From NCBI GenBank assembly GCA_021777355.1, contig JAJYDO010000008.1:1-50167 (forward strand): a stretch of DNA of 50,167 bases, read 5' to 3'. How positions within the stretch are numbered: the stretch's first letter is position 1; each line of letters opens with the position of its first letter. Under the pieces are notes generated by a model. That model worked only from the letters and a program-made list of their open reading frames with translations, made no database searches and was not told where the DNA came from. This DNA comes from Actinomycetes bacterium. Lineage in GTDB: Bacteria; Actinomycetota; Acidimicrobiia; Acidimicrobiales; JABEUL01. This document shows, piece by piece, positions 1-8,923 of this stretch. A program made the position numbers and the translations under genes.

Positions 1-243
1 CCCGCTTAGCCGACAATAATGCCGGCTACTTTAGTGCGCTACTCATAACGGGGAAATTCAACGAATATGGATCAGTTCACCATTGATTTTAGTTGCCGGT
101 GGGATGCGCAGGGAGGTGAATGGTTACAAAGTATCTGAAGAGGACAAAGCATTTCAAAGTTTGTTTCTTAAATGACTTAGAGACTGCTTTTTGCAGTGAT
201 GCAGTCGAGTCCTAATTTGTTTAAAAGGTTAGAATAGGCAATG
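1..243. other. non-coding or degraded stretch at window start
   Basis: No gene can be supported here. Two short stop-free stretches on the plus strand (about 3-83 and 92-170, in different frames) have coding-like composition. They could be a decayed gene end, but neither is recognisable. The region lies just downstream of the acyl-CoA dehydrogenase pseudogene on the minus strand, and I see no hairpin with a T-run that would end that transcript. Confidence 0.3.
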
Positions 244-1398
244 TTAATACGATCTTGGAAGTCCAAGTGAGTGCTGGCTAATGAAATTTAAAATCATCTC
301 TCTGCTGATAGGAGCTGTTTTATATAACCGCACCACTCCCCAAAAATCCGCCAGGCCGAATTCGCTCGACATCCCATTGCCTCCTAATGTCTGTATTGAT
401 TGGTCTAGTGCAGCAAGTGCAGCGTCAGCGCCTTGAAACTTTGCTATGTTTGCGCTTTCAGAAGCGTCGTAGCCGTTGTCAAATAGCCAGGCCGCTTTGG
501 ATGATATTAATTCGGCAAGTTCCACGTTTATTTTGGCAATTGCCATTGGATGAGCTATACCTTGATGAGCACCAATTGGCACACCCCAAACTTTGCGGTC
601 TCTCGCATAAGATGAGGCAATGTCAAGCGCGTAATGACCGAAACCAACTGCCATGTAAGCGACCACAATCCTTTCGGGATTTAATCCGGCAAAAACTTGA
701 GCAAAGCCATTTCCTTGAGCTCCAAGCAAGCGATCTTCCGGAATTTCCACATTGTCGAAAAATAGTGTGAATTGCCTTTCGGTAGCCGTGATCTAAACAG
801 GCAGAAGATGTTTTTCCAGACCTTTGGAATCAGAATCCACAATAAACAGAGAAAGTTGGCCCCGACCCGTGTTTTCGTCGACTCCAGTGTTTGCCACTAC
901 AAGAATTGCCTCTGCCTCGTCTACTCCGGAGATAAAATACTTGGAGCCATTTAACCGGAAGATGTCCCCGTCCTTTGTAGCTTTGGTGGAAATGTTGTGA
1001 GAGTTGGAGCCAGCGTCGGGTTCCGTGATGGCAAAAGACATCATCATTTCACCTGATGCCATTCTTGGAAGCCATTTTTCTTTTTGCTGGGTTGTTCCAA
1101 AGCGCGCAATTATGGTGTCACAAATGGTCGGAGATGCAACTAGCATCAACAATGGACAGCCGACTGAAGCTACTTCTTTGGCAGCTATTGCAAGTTCGGT
1201 TATCCCCATTCCACCTCCGCCATATTCAACCGGAAGATTAACTCCAGTGAAGCCATTTTCGCCAAGCTCCCTCCAGAGCTCCTTTGGCTTTTGGCCGGAC
1301 TTTGCCTTTTTTACAAAATAACTGTGTCCATACTTTTTGGCAATACCTGAGACGGCCTCTTTGAGCAACAGGTGCTCATCTAATTCGAAAAAATCAAT
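244..1398 (-). pseudogene. acyl-CoA dehydrogenase, disrupted by an in-frame TAG
   Basis: Read on the minus strand, this is one continuous frame of about 384 codons, the usual size of a short-chain-type acyl-CoA dehydrogenase, which oxidises acyl-CoA with FAD during beta-oxidation. The N-terminal half carries the family signature around SFAITEPDAGS. The C-terminal half carries GIAHPMAIAK and IQTLGGNGMSSEFGLADFW, the latter typical of the C-terminal helical domain. A TAG at 793-795 splits the two halves. The frame is unchanged across it (FFDNVEIPEDRLLG follows directly), so the lesion is a nonsense change and not a frameshift. No ATG, GTG or TTG lies where the start is expected (near 1398, where the codon is ATT); the first TTG, at 1368, would drop about ten residues. 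I infer an inactivated gene. A sequencing error or very recent mutation is possible because the rest of the frame is clean. Confidence 0.8.
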
Positions 1399-1931
1399 AT
1401 AGGCAATCCTTCAATCTCTAACCACTTTGGCAGTTTCAAGGGGATAAAAAACCAAGAAACAAAAATCTTGACCACTTTATAACTTTGTTAGCAACCGGGC
1501 TGATCAACTTGGCCCAGCGATTCCTTTTCCAACTGTTTCATTCAAGTAAAGCATAGCTTTTATTTTCACCAAACTCCTTTTAAAAGCAGCTATCGGTCAT
1601 GGAAGTGGCCCTATTGCTTGCATGTAACCTGAATTTGGAACGAGTTAAGAGCTACGTAGGCGAAACACTGGCGCAAATTTAAGAGCTTTTAAAATGCGGT
1701 TGGATTTGAATAATGCCTATTTCGGGCTTCAAAGAAGACAAATGGGAATTTTTGAGAGATTGAAACCATAATGTACTCCAAGTTGTTTTGTCTTCTGGCA
1801 TTTTCGTTTCGAGGGAAGTGAATCCGGGATTTTTACTTTCGGAAAGCTAAATTGAAGTCAATTTGCCCGCTACATAGTCAAATTTAGCTAAAAGTCGTTT
1901 TCGCGGCTAAATCCTTTGGTAGGCTCCCATT
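1399..1931. other. long intergenic region upstream of glmU
   Basis: This stretch has no supported gene. The tRNA sometimes found upstream of glmU in actinobacteria is not visible; I see no T-arm-like motif with matching stems. Two 26-27-codon frames (about 1599-1682 and 1694-1774) are too short to support. A perfect 7-bp inverted repeat with a 2-bp spacer lies at 1849-1864, upstream of the glmU start. I could not assign a convincing -35/-10 pair for glmU. Confidence 0.4.
1849..1864. repeat. 16-bp inverted repeat upstream of glmU
   Basis: The arms AAATTGA and TCAATTT are exact reverse complements separated by AG. The site lies about 68-83 bases before the glmU GTG, a position suitable for an operator. 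It is AT-rich, so chance occurrence is plausible, and no regulator gene is nearby. Confidence 0.3.
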
Positions 1932-3074
1932 GTGAGCAACTACGTCGATCGTCTTGCATCCGTGGGCCCTTTGAACAGGCGTCCGCTGACTGCAGTGGTA
2001 CTGGCAGCAGGAGAAGGCACCAGGATGCACTCCCAGTTGCCAAAGCCGCTTCACCAACTTTGCGGAAGGCCCATGATTTTATATGTACTTGACGCATTGG
2101 CCGAATTGCCTATCGATCGGGTTGTTGTGGTAGTCGGACACGGGGCCGAACAAGTTACTAAAATCGTGCACTCTTTGGCTCCAAGCCATTTGATAGTTGA
2201 ATTTGTCGAGCAGCCTACTCAAAGAGGAACAGGTGATGCAGTAGCTGTGGCATTGACTGCTTTGCCCGACCCAATTGAAAGCGGTCCTGATGGAGACGTA
2301 GTAGTTCTGCCCGGAGACACGCCTCTCCTTCGGCCTCAGACTTTGGCATCTTTAGTGAGACTGCACAGAGAGAGCGACAGCGCCGCTACATTGTTGACAG
2401 CGCAGGTTTATGACCCATCGGGCTACGGAAGAATCGTTAGAGATAAGCACGGTGAGATTTCCAGAATTGTTGAAGATGCCGATTGCGATTACGAAGAAGC
2501 TGCAATCGACGAAATATGCACGTCTATTTATGTTTTTAGACACTCTGTTATCGGCCCGGCACTTAGAAGACTTCTTCCGACCAACGCCCAAGGCGAGTAC
2601 TACCTGACTGATACGGTACAGGTTTTGGCCGGAGCTGGATATAGTGTTACATCCCAGATAGTTGAAGACGCCATGGAAGCAGCTGGGGTAAACGACAGGT
2701 CGCAATTAGCAATTGCTGAGGCTGAACTTCGTGACAGGACAAATGCCAGGTGGATGATGAAAGGGGTCACCATGTTGGATCCCGAGAGGTGCTATGTGGA
2801 TGCCTCCGTCGAATTAGAGCCAGACGTCTTGCTTCTTCCGGGTACTATTCTCCAGGGTTTCACTCGGGTGGCAAAAGGAGCCGAGATTGGCCCTGATACC
2901 CGGCTTGTGGACTGCACGGTTGGGGAGCGCTCGGTGGTGGCCGATACCGTAGGTTTTTCAGCAGAAATTGGCAACGATGCAAAAGTTGGACCATTTGCGC
3001 TATTGAACCCGGGCTCCAGGGTGGCAGACGGCGAAATTACCGGTCCTTTTTTTCAGGCAAGCGAGGAATCTTGA
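1932..3074 (+). CDS. glmU: UDP-GlcNAc pyrophosphorylase GlmU, short form without the acetyltransferase active site
   Basis: GlmU normally makes UDP-GlcNAc from glucosamine-1-phosphate in two steps: C-terminal acetylation, then N-terminal uridylyl transfer. The N-terminal pyrophosphorylase domain is complete (residues about 18-260). It has the nucleotide loop LAAGEGTRM (24-32), GYGRIVR (164-170), EYYLTD (222-227) and GVNDR (252-256). A left-handed beta-helix begins at about 283 but the protein stops at 380. Bifunctional GlmU proteins run to roughly 450-495 residues, and here the end falls just after the segment GPFALLNPG, before the residues that bind acetyl-CoA and the catalytic histidine. 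The stop is followed at once by prs, so there is no room for a missing exon-like remainder or a shifted frame. I infer a monofunctional uridylyltransferase. The GTG start at 1932 leaves about 18 residues before the domain. Confidence 0.9.
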   Translation: MSNYVDRLASVGPLNRRPLTAVVLAAGEGTRMHSQLPKPLHQLCGRPMILYVLDALAELPIDRVVVVVGHGAEQVTKIVHSLAPSHLIVEFVEQPTQRGTGDAVAVALTALPDPIESGPDGDVVVLPGDTPLLRPQTLASLVRLHRESDSAATLLTAQVYDPSGYGRIVRDKHGEISRIVEDADCDYEEAAIDEICTSIYVFRHSVIGPALRRLLPTNAQGEYYLTDTVQVLAGAGYSVTSQIVEDAMEAAGVNDRSQLAIAEAELRDRTNARWMMKGVTMLDPERCYVDASVELEPDVLLLPGTILQGFTRVAKGAEIGPDTRLVDCTVGERSVVADTVGFSAEIGNDAKVGPFALLNPGSRVADGEITGPFFQASEES

Positions 3075-4048
3075 CTATAGAAATGGTGCCCAAGCGAAGG
3101 CTGGCAATTTATTCCGGAAGATCGCATCCGGAACTTGCCTCAGAGATTGCCCGAGAGCTCGGGGTTGAACTTGGGAATGCAAATTTAAGGGAGTTCGCCG
3201 ACGGCGAGGTGCACTGCAAATTTAGTGAGTCGATAAGAGGCACCGACGTGTTCATTATTCAAACTCACTCGGGTCCGGTTAACGATGCGCTTATGGAGCA
3301 ATTAATTATGATTGATGCCGCTAAGAGGGCATCTGCCAAACGAATAACTGCAGTTTGTCCCTACTACGGCTATTCTAGGCAAGACAGGAAATCAAGTGGC
3401 CGGGAACCAATTACTGCCAAACTGGTAGCAGACATGTTATCTGTTGCCGGGGCTGATCGAGTGGTAAGCGTGGATCTTCACTCTGGGCAGATACAAGGGT
3501 TTTTCGACGTACCATTTGATCATCTCACAGCTATGCCTGTATTAATCGAGTACCTCCAGCGCGAGGCAAGCGCAAATGCAGTCATTGTGGCTCCGGATGC
3601 TGGACGAGTGAAAGTAGCTGAGAGGTTTGGGCAGAGACTCGGCATGGATCTAGCATTGGTTCATAAGCGGAGGCCGCATGGAACTGCAAACCAAGTTGAA
3701 GCTTTGCACGTTGTAGGTGAAGTAAATGACCGTATTTGCGTGCTAATCGACGACATGATCGATACTGCAGGAACAATCTGTGCGGCAGCGGAACTTCTAA
3801 GAAGTCACGGCGCCAAAGAGGTCTGGGCCATGGCCACACACGGTCTGTTGTCCGACCCGGCACTTGACAGGCTAAAAGCGGCGCCAATAGAAAGAGTTGT
3901 AATCACCAATACTTTGCCATTGGCAAAAGAAAGGCTTATTGACAAACTAGAAGTGCTCTCGGTTGCAAAAATCATTGGTGATGCCATTGATGCTGTATTT
4001 GAAGACACTTCGGTCTCTGAGATCTTTGGCGGACACAACTTAGCCTGA
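3071..4048 (+). CDS. prs: ribose-phosphate pyrophosphokinase (PRPP synthetase)
   Basis: Prs transfers pyrophosphate from ATP to ribose-5-phosphate to make PRPP, the precursor of nucleotides, histidine and tryptophan, and in actinobacteria also of decaprenyl-phosphoribose. The 325-residue length is normal. The family signature DLHSGQIQGFFD is at 135-146, the ATP-site region YYGYSRQDRK at about 98-107, and the PRPP-binding loop LIDDMIDTAGT at 225-235. The TTG start overlaps the end of glmU by four bases, so the two are probably translationally coupled. This fits their usual adjacency and a shared role in feeding cell-wall and nucleotide synthesis. Confidence 0.97.
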   Translation: MTIEMVPKRRLAIYSGRSHPELASEIARELGVELGNANLREFADGEVHCKFSESIRGTDVFIIQTHSGPVNDALMEQLIMIDAAKRASAKRITAVCPYYGYSRQDRKSSGREPITAKLVADMLSVAGADRVVSVDLHSGQIQGFFDVPFDHLTAMPVLIEYLQREASANAVIVAPDAGRVKVAERFGQRLGMDLALVHKRRPHGTANQVEALHVVGEVNDRICVLIDDMIDTAGTICAAAELLRSHGAKEVWAMATHGLLSDPALDRLKAAPIERVVITNTLPLAKERLIDKLEVLSVAKIIGDAIDAVFEDTSVSEIFGGHNLA

Positions 4049-4079
4049 CACTGGCTTTTAGCTTCTAACCTGGGCATTT

Positions 4080-4108
4080 TTTAGACCCTGCTAGAAATCA
4101 AGTAAAAT
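4080..4108 (+). promoter_or_regulatory. candidate promoter for rplY/ctc
   Basis: A -35-like TTTAGA (4080-4085) and a -10-like TAAAAT (4103-4108) are separated by 17 bases. They lie in the gap after prs, about 36 bases before the rplY ATG. The match to the primary sigma consensus is moderate (4/6 and 5/6). Confidence 0.4.
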
Positions 4109-4144
4109 ACTTGGCTTACAAGAAACCATTTCCAAGGAGCCTTT

Positions 4145-4747
4145 ATGTCCGAGATTGCACTGACTTTAAATACACCGAGAACATCAGGAACCACCGGAGC
4201 CAGACGGACGCGCCGATCAGGTCAGATACCTGGCGTTATATACGGTCACGGGCTTGAGGCAACGGCATTTAGCGTGGACGCAAGGGACCTTCGCTCCGCC
4301 TTTACTACCGATGCCGGGCAAAATGCACTTTTGAATGTGACTCTCAACGGATCATCTCATTTAGCCGTGGCCAAAGAGGTTCAGCACCACCCGGTTCGAC
4401 ACACTGTCACCCATATTGATCTCTTGATTGTTAATCGTGACGAAGAGATTACAGCTGAAGTTCCGATAAATATAGTAGGCGAAGCACAAGCAGTCTCAAG
4501 AGGCGACGGCCGAGTCGAACAACAAATATTCACCGTCACGCTCAGGGCAGTCCCGGCCTCAATTCCTAATTCAATTGAAGTTGACGTCACGGATCTTGTG
4601 ATTCACGGCACAATCAAGGTAGATGATCTTCAACTGCCAAAAGGAGTCAAAGTTGAGGCTGATCCCGAAGTAATTGTCGTAATTGGAGCTCCCCCGAAAG
4701 TCGTTAGAACTCCTCAGGAAGGTGAAACCGCAGAGGTTTCCTCCTAA
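4145..4747 (+). CDS. rplY: 50S ribosomal protein L25, general stress protein Ctc type
   Basis: L25/TL5/Ctc binds 5S rRNA in the large ribosomal subunit. The 200-residue length identifies the long Ctc form: an N-terminal 5S-binding domain (about 1-90, with RRSGQIPGVIYGHG near 23-36) followed by the C-terminal beta domain (about 95-185, with HIDLL and GDGRVEQQ). A clear ribosome-binding site, AAGGAG, lies just before the ATG. The gene sits between prs and pth, the common actinobacterial order, and probably has its own promoter while also feeding pth and mfd. Confidence 0.96.
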   Translation: MSEIALTLNTPRTSGTTGARRTRRSGQIPGVIYGHGLEATAFSVDARDLRSAFTTDAGQNALLNVTLNGSSHLAVAKEVQHHPVRHTVTHIDLLIVNRDEEITAEVPINIVGEAQAVSRGDGRVEQQIFTVTLRAVPASIPNSIEVDVTDLVIHGTIKVDDLQLPKGVKVEADPEVIVVIGAPPKVVRTPQEGETAEVSS

Positions 4748-4752
4748 TAAGA

Positions 4753-4768
4753 AGAGGAAGATCAACTG
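4753..4768 (+). promoter_or_regulatory. ribosome-binding site that decides the pth CTG start
   Basis: The sequence AGAGGAAG ends at 4760, followed by five bases and then CTG at 4766. No standard start codon is available in this frame before the catalytic residues, so this site is the main evidence for the non-standard initiation. ATC at 4772 is a less likely alternative. Confidence 0.55.
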
Positions 4769-5356
4769 GGAATCGACTTTTTAGTTGCTGGCCTTGGAAA
4801 TCCCGGGAGTCAGTACAAAGATACAAGGCACAATATAGGCTTTAAAGCGCTTGATCATCTCGCCGGCCGTTTTGGTGCCACGTTCAAATCTGACAAGCTT
4901 TCCAAATCCGAGATTACAGAGTTCACTTTGCAGAGTAGAACAGGCTCCAACATCACCTTGCAGTTGGTAAAACCTCAGACCTTTATGAACGAATCCGGCA
5001 TAAGTGTAAAGAAGCTTTTTGAGCGCTCTTCTTTTGCCGGTCAAATTGATTCGGTAATAATTATCCACGATGAACTTGACCTTCCATGCGGGAAAATTAG
5101 GATCAAAGCAGGCGGAGGGCTTGCAGGTCATAATGGTTTAATCTCTATAAGAAACCACCTTCACACTCAGGATTTTCTAAGGATCAGAGTTGGCATAGGC
5201 AGGCCTAATCAAAAAGGCGCCGATTATGTCTTGTCAAAACCGAGTCCGGTTGAAGCCGAGCTTTTAAGCGCTTCGGTCAAAGAGGCGGCAGAAGCTGTAA
5301 TTTCAATTGTTGAAAATGGAATAGGTCCTGCCATGAATCATTACAATTCACTCTGA
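4766..5356 (+). CDS. pth: peptidyl-tRNA hydrolase, probable CTG start
   Basis: Pth cleaves peptidyl-tRNAs released from stalled ribosomes and so recycles tRNA. The conserved N-terminus LVAGLGNPGSQYKDTRHNIG holds the catalytic histidine and substrate asparagine and is encoded from 4781 on. FMNESG and IIHDELDLPCG follow, and the full length is about 196 residues, as expected. The first ATG (4928) would delete the active site and cannot be the start. Between the upstream in-frame stop (4748-4750) and the conserved region there is no ATG, GTG or TTG. A CTG at 4766 lies five bases after the purine-rich AGAGGAAG (4753-4760), which makes it the best start. The stop overlaps the mfd ATG by one base. 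Confidence 0.9.
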   Translation: MGIDFLVAGLGNPGSQYKDTRHNIGFKALDHLAGRFGATFKSDKLSKSEITEFTLQSRTGSNITLQLVKPQTFMNESGISVKKLFERSSFAGQIDSVIIIHDELDLPCGKIRIKAGGGLAGHNGLISIRNHLHTQDFLRIRVGIGRPNQKGADYVLSKPSPVEAELLSASVKEAAEAVISIVENGIGPAMNHYNSL

Positions 5357-8300
5357 TGACTCTCAAGTCCCTCGTTCTTTCTACGCCAATAGATCCCCTT
5401 TTAAGAGAAGTTGCCGAGATTCCAAGTGGCGAGGTCTCAATTCCCGAGGCCGCGTGGGCCTTTAGCTTGGCCCAACTTGTATTGGTCGAGCGAATTGCCC
5501 AGGTTTCTTTAGTAGTAGTTCCGACAATTGCCGAATCTGAAAAAGTTACAAGGGATTTAAAAACTTTTGTTGGTGACTCGGTTGATGTTATTGAATTTCC
5601 ACCATGGGAGACACTTCCTTTTGAAAGAGTAAGTCCAAGTGCCGGCGTAATGGGTAGGCGATTAGAAGCTATATGGGCTATTTCCAAAGGAGATGAACCA
5701 AGCGGATCGAAAAAGCCAAAAATAGTTGTAGCCTCCATTAAAGCAGTCTTGGCACGAATCCCAAAAACCGCAATTGGGGCAAGCCCTTTTATAATCAAAA
5801 AGGGGCAAGAACTCGATCCGACTCATCTAGTTGAGGAATTGGTGGCTTTAGGCTATACCAGGCAGTACCAAGTGGAGGCCCACGGCGAGGTGGCTTTAAG
5901 AGGCGGGATACTTGACATATTTCCACCAAGTTCAAATATAGGATATCGGATTGATTTTTTTGGCGACGAAATTGAGTCGATAAATATGCTTGATCTTGAC
6001 AATCAGCGTTCGCTTGACTCAATCGATCAAATAGATATATTTGGCATCAGAGAGCTTCTTCCCAATGATGAGATTAAGTCCCGTGCGAGACAGTTAATAG
6101 ATGAGGCACCTTTCGCCAAAGCAGTTTGGACAAAATTCATCGACGGGATTTTCTTCGACGGCATGGAAAGTTTCCTGCCCTGGCTAGATAGTGACAAGAG
6201 AAATATAGTCTCACTCCTTCCTCAAGATAGTGCCATTTTTCTTTTTGATCCAAAACGCATACTTGACAGATCAAGCGAAGTAATTGAAGATGAGAAATCC
6301 TTGGCACACGCTCTGGCTTCCACTTGGGACACTACGGGAGATGACATTCCCATGCTGCATCTTCCCTATGAATCACTGATGGCAGATACTAAGGCCAATG
6401 TCTTATTGGTTCCTCCCATTCCAAGCGGCCCAGGTATCTCTCACTTAAATGCGAGAAATTGGCCAAGACCTCTCGGAGCAGTGGGTGATGTCATGCTAAT
6501 GCTCTCGAAGATGGTTCAAGAAGGATTTCGAGTGGTGGTGTGTTGCGATGGAATCGGTTCTGCCGAGAGGATAGCCAAGGATCTAACGGGTGCAACAATC
6601 GATGCAATTTTGACAGCCGACGGGGTTATTGGGAATGTGCCGGGGATCTATGTGACAGTAGCATCACTCGAGCGCGGCGTGATTCTCCAAGATGCCCGCT
6701 GCGCACTTTTGGCCGAAGCTGACTTAACAGGGCGCAGAAGGCTCCATAACGTAGCAAGGTCAAGAAGAGTCCAGGTCGACGGATTTTTTGACGATTTGAT
6801 GCCCGGTTCTTATGTGGTGCATCGACAACATGGCATTGCAAAATTTAAGGGCTTAGTCAAGCGTAATCTCGCAGGAAGCGAGCGAGACTACTTGCTCTTG
6901 GAGTACAGGGGATCAGATCGCCTCTATGTCCCCACCGATCAGATGGCTTCAATAACCCCTTATTCTGGAGGAGACAGTCCATCTCTATCCAAAATGGGTG
7001 GAGCTGATTGGGCTAAAACATCTTCAAAGGCAAGGGCGTCGGCTGCAAAGGTTGCCACTGAGCTAGTTGAACTCTATAAATCAAGAATGCTGACGCCAGG
7101 ATTTGAATTTCCTCCGGAGACTCCTTGGGACAAAGAGCTTGCGGCCAGTTTTGACTATGTTGAAACCCGCGATCAGCTCAAGGCCATTAACGAAGTTTTC
7201 CAAGACATGGAAACACCAATTCCGATGGATCGGCTTGTCTGTGGTGACGTGGGTTTTGGAAAGACAGAGGTGGCGATTCGAGCGGTTTTTAAAGCAGTAC
7301 TAAGCGGCAAACAGGCTGCGGTACTTGCTCCCACGACAATTCTTGCCCATCAGCACTTCGCCACTTTTTCTGAGAGGTTCGCACCCTTTCCCATTAAAAC
7401 CGAAGTTCTCTCTAGATTTATCTCTCAAAAGGAGGCAAAAGCTGTTCAAAAGGGGCTTAAAGACAAATCCATTGACGTCGTAATCGGAACTCACAGATTG
7501 CTCGGAGATGATATTGAATTTGGCGATCTGGGACTTTTGGTAATAGATGAAGAACAGCGATTCGGCGTAACGCACAAAGAGGCCATTAAAGCCAAGTCCA
7601 AAGGGGTTGATATTCTCACGCTTAGCGCAAGCCCCATTCCGAGAACTTTGGAGATGAGCTTAACTGGAATTAGAGATCTCACTCTGATTACCACTCCACC
7701 TGCTGCTAGGCAACCAATACTTACCTACGTTGGAGAAATTGACAAACAGGCAGTTTCTGAAGCCATTAGAAGGGAGCTTTTGAGGGAAGGACAGCTTTTT
7801 TACGTGCACAACAGAGTAAGAGACATTGACTTGGTGGCAAAGGAGCTAAGAGAGTTAGTTCCTGAAGCAAAGATCTTGGTAGCGCACGGTCAGATGGATG
7901 AAGGCATGCTCGAGAAAGTCATTATGGACTTTTACAATGGCCTAGCTAACGTACTCGTCTGTACGACAATAATTGAATCCGGTATAGATATGCCAACTGT
8001 CAACACGTTAGTAGTAGACCGGGCAGATCGCTTGGGCCTAGGCCAGATGCACCAACTTCGAGGACGAGTCGGCAGAGGTGGCAAAAGAGCTTATGCATAT
8101 CTGTTTTACCCGCCTGATAAATCACTCAGCGAAACTGCGAACGAGAGGCTCAGAACAATTGGGGAAGAGACCGAGCTTGGTTCCGGGTTCCGTCTTGCCA
8201 TGAGAGATCTTGAAATCAGAGGAGCAGGTTCGCTCTTGGGAGAGGCACAATCAGGACATATCGCAGCTGTTGGTTACGATCTCTATGTTCAATTAGTTCA

Positions 8301-8832
8301 CGAAGCGGTCTCACTCTTAAAAGGAGAGCCGGTTGAGATCGATCCTGAACTTACAATTGATCTTGGTTGTCGTGCATATCTGCCGCCAGATTACATCGCA
8401 AGAGACGACATAAGACTCGACGCGTATAAGCGCATTGCACAAGCTAGGACTCTACTTGAAGTGGACGAGGTTAGAGCTGAGTGGATTGACAGATTCGGCG
8501 TGATTCCAGAGGTGGGAAATACTTTGCTTGAACTAACCAAACTTCGTGTTATTGCACTTTCAAAAAATATCGAGGAAATCTCCATCGGACCAGAGAGAAC
8601 TTCAACCGGTGAGCAAGTGGGGACGGATAAGAAAGTCATCTTGCTTAGGCCAATTGAGCTAAAAGCTTCTCAAGAGATGAGATTAAAAAGAGTTGCACCG
8701 AAAAGCAGATACAGGCCGAACTACTCCGAGTTGCTTGTTTCCAAAGATGACCTCGATTCAACCCTTGATTTGACAAAAGGTTTATTGAAATTTATTCGTG
8801 ATCTATTTCAAATTGACGAGGAGAACACTTGA
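5356..8832 (+). CDS. mfd: transcription-repair coupling factor Mfd
   Basis: Mfd removes RNA polymerase stalled at DNA lesions and recruits UvrA for nucleotide excision repair. The 1158-residue length is typical. The N-terminal third matches the UvrB-like module, including PPWETLPFERVSPS. The CarD-like RNA-polymerase-interacting domain follows at about 480-545 (MPGSYVVHRQHGIAKFKG). The translocase has Walker A GDVGFGKT (630-637), the DEEQ box (731-734), TLSASPIPRTLEMS, and the RecG-like motif LGQMHQLRGRVGR. The C-terminal domain that masks the UvrA-binding site is present. Its ATG shares a base with the pth stop, indicating coupled translation. Confidence 0.98.
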   Translation: MTLKSLVLSTPIDPLLREVAEIPSGEVSIPEAAWAFSLAQLVLVERIAQVSLVVVPTIAESEKVTRDLKTFVGDSVDVIEFPPWETLPFERVSPSAGVMGRRLEAIWAISKGDEPSGSKKPKIVVASIKAVLARIPKTAIGASPFIIKKGQELDPTHLVEELVALGYTRQYQVEAHGEVALRGGILDIFPPSSNIGYRIDFFGDEIESINMLDLDNQRSLDSIDQIDIFGIRELLPNDEIKSRARQLIDEAPFAKAVWTKFIDGIFFDGMESFLPWLDSDKRNIVSLLPQDSAIFLFDPKRILDRSSEVIEDEKSLAHALASTWDTTGDDIPMLHLPYESLMADTKANVLLVPPIPSGPGISHLNARNWPRPLGAVGDVMLMLSKMVQEGFRVVVCCDGIGSAERIAKDLTGATIDAILTADGVIGNVPGIYVTVASLERGVILQDARCALLAEADLTGRRRLHNVARSRRVQVDGFFDDLMPGSYVVHRQHGIAKFKGLVKRNLAGSERDYLLLEYRGSDRLYVPTDQMASITPYSGGDSPSLSKMGGADWAKTSSKARASAAKVATELVELYKSRMLTPGFEFPPETPWDKELAASFDYVETRDQLKAINEVFQDMETPIPMDRLVCGDVGFGKTEVAIRAVFKAVLSGKQAAVLAPTTILAHQHFATFSERFAPFPIKTEVLSRFISQKEAKAVQKGLKDKSIDVVIGTHRLLGDDIEFGDLGLLVIDEEQRFGVTHKEAIKAKSKGVDILTLSASPIPRTLEMSLTGIRDLTLITTPPAARQPILTYVGEIDKQAVSEAIRRELLREGQLFYVHNRVRDIDLVAKELRELVPEAKILVAHGQMDEGMLEKVIMDFYNGLANVLVCTTIIESGIDMPTVNTLVVDRADRLGLGQMHQLRGRVGRGGKRAYAYLFYPPDKSLSETANERLRTIGEETELGSGFRLAMRDLEIRGAGSLLGEAQSGHIAAVGYDLYVQLVHEAVSLLKGEPVEIDPELTIDLGCRAYLPPDYIARDDIRLDAYKRIAQARTLLEVDEVRAEWIDRFGVIPEVGNTLLELTKLRVIALSKNIEEISIGPERTSTGEQVGTDKKVILLRPIELKASQEMRLKRVAPKSRYRPNYSELLVSKDDLDSTLDLTKGLLKFIRDLFQIDEENT

Positions 8833-8923
8833 GTCCTCACCTTTGGTCGTGTTGCAAAAGAGTTGCAATTATAAAGATCCGAAAGCCTTCTAGCTGGGTA
8901 AATAGTTAGATGAGGTGACATGG

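Noticed and set aside
3-170. Short coding-like stretches at the left edge, possibly a decayed gene
   Set aside because: They are interrupted by stops in every frame and too short to identify, so no feature beyond a note is justified.
244-1398. Frameshift or stop-codon recoding (UAG readthrough) in the acyl-CoA dehydrogenase
   Set aside because: Both halves are in the same frame, so no frameshift is needed. UAG recoding would need pyrrolysine machinery, for which there is no sign, and acyl-CoA dehydrogenases are not known to use it. A simple nonsense mutation fits better.
1599-1774. Two short plus-strand frames (about 27 and 26 codons) with coding-like translations
   Set aside because: They lack ribosome-binding sites, are in different frames and show no family resemblance. 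Chance is the simplest explanation.
1399-1931. A tRNA gene upstream of glmU
   Set aside because: Some actinobacteria have a tRNA there, but I found no T-arm consensus, no matching acceptor ends and no CCA in this gap.
4928-5356. pth starting at the first ATG
   Set aside because: This start removes the GLGNPG region and the catalytic histidine, leaving a non-functional fragment, although the codons upstream are clearly conserved.
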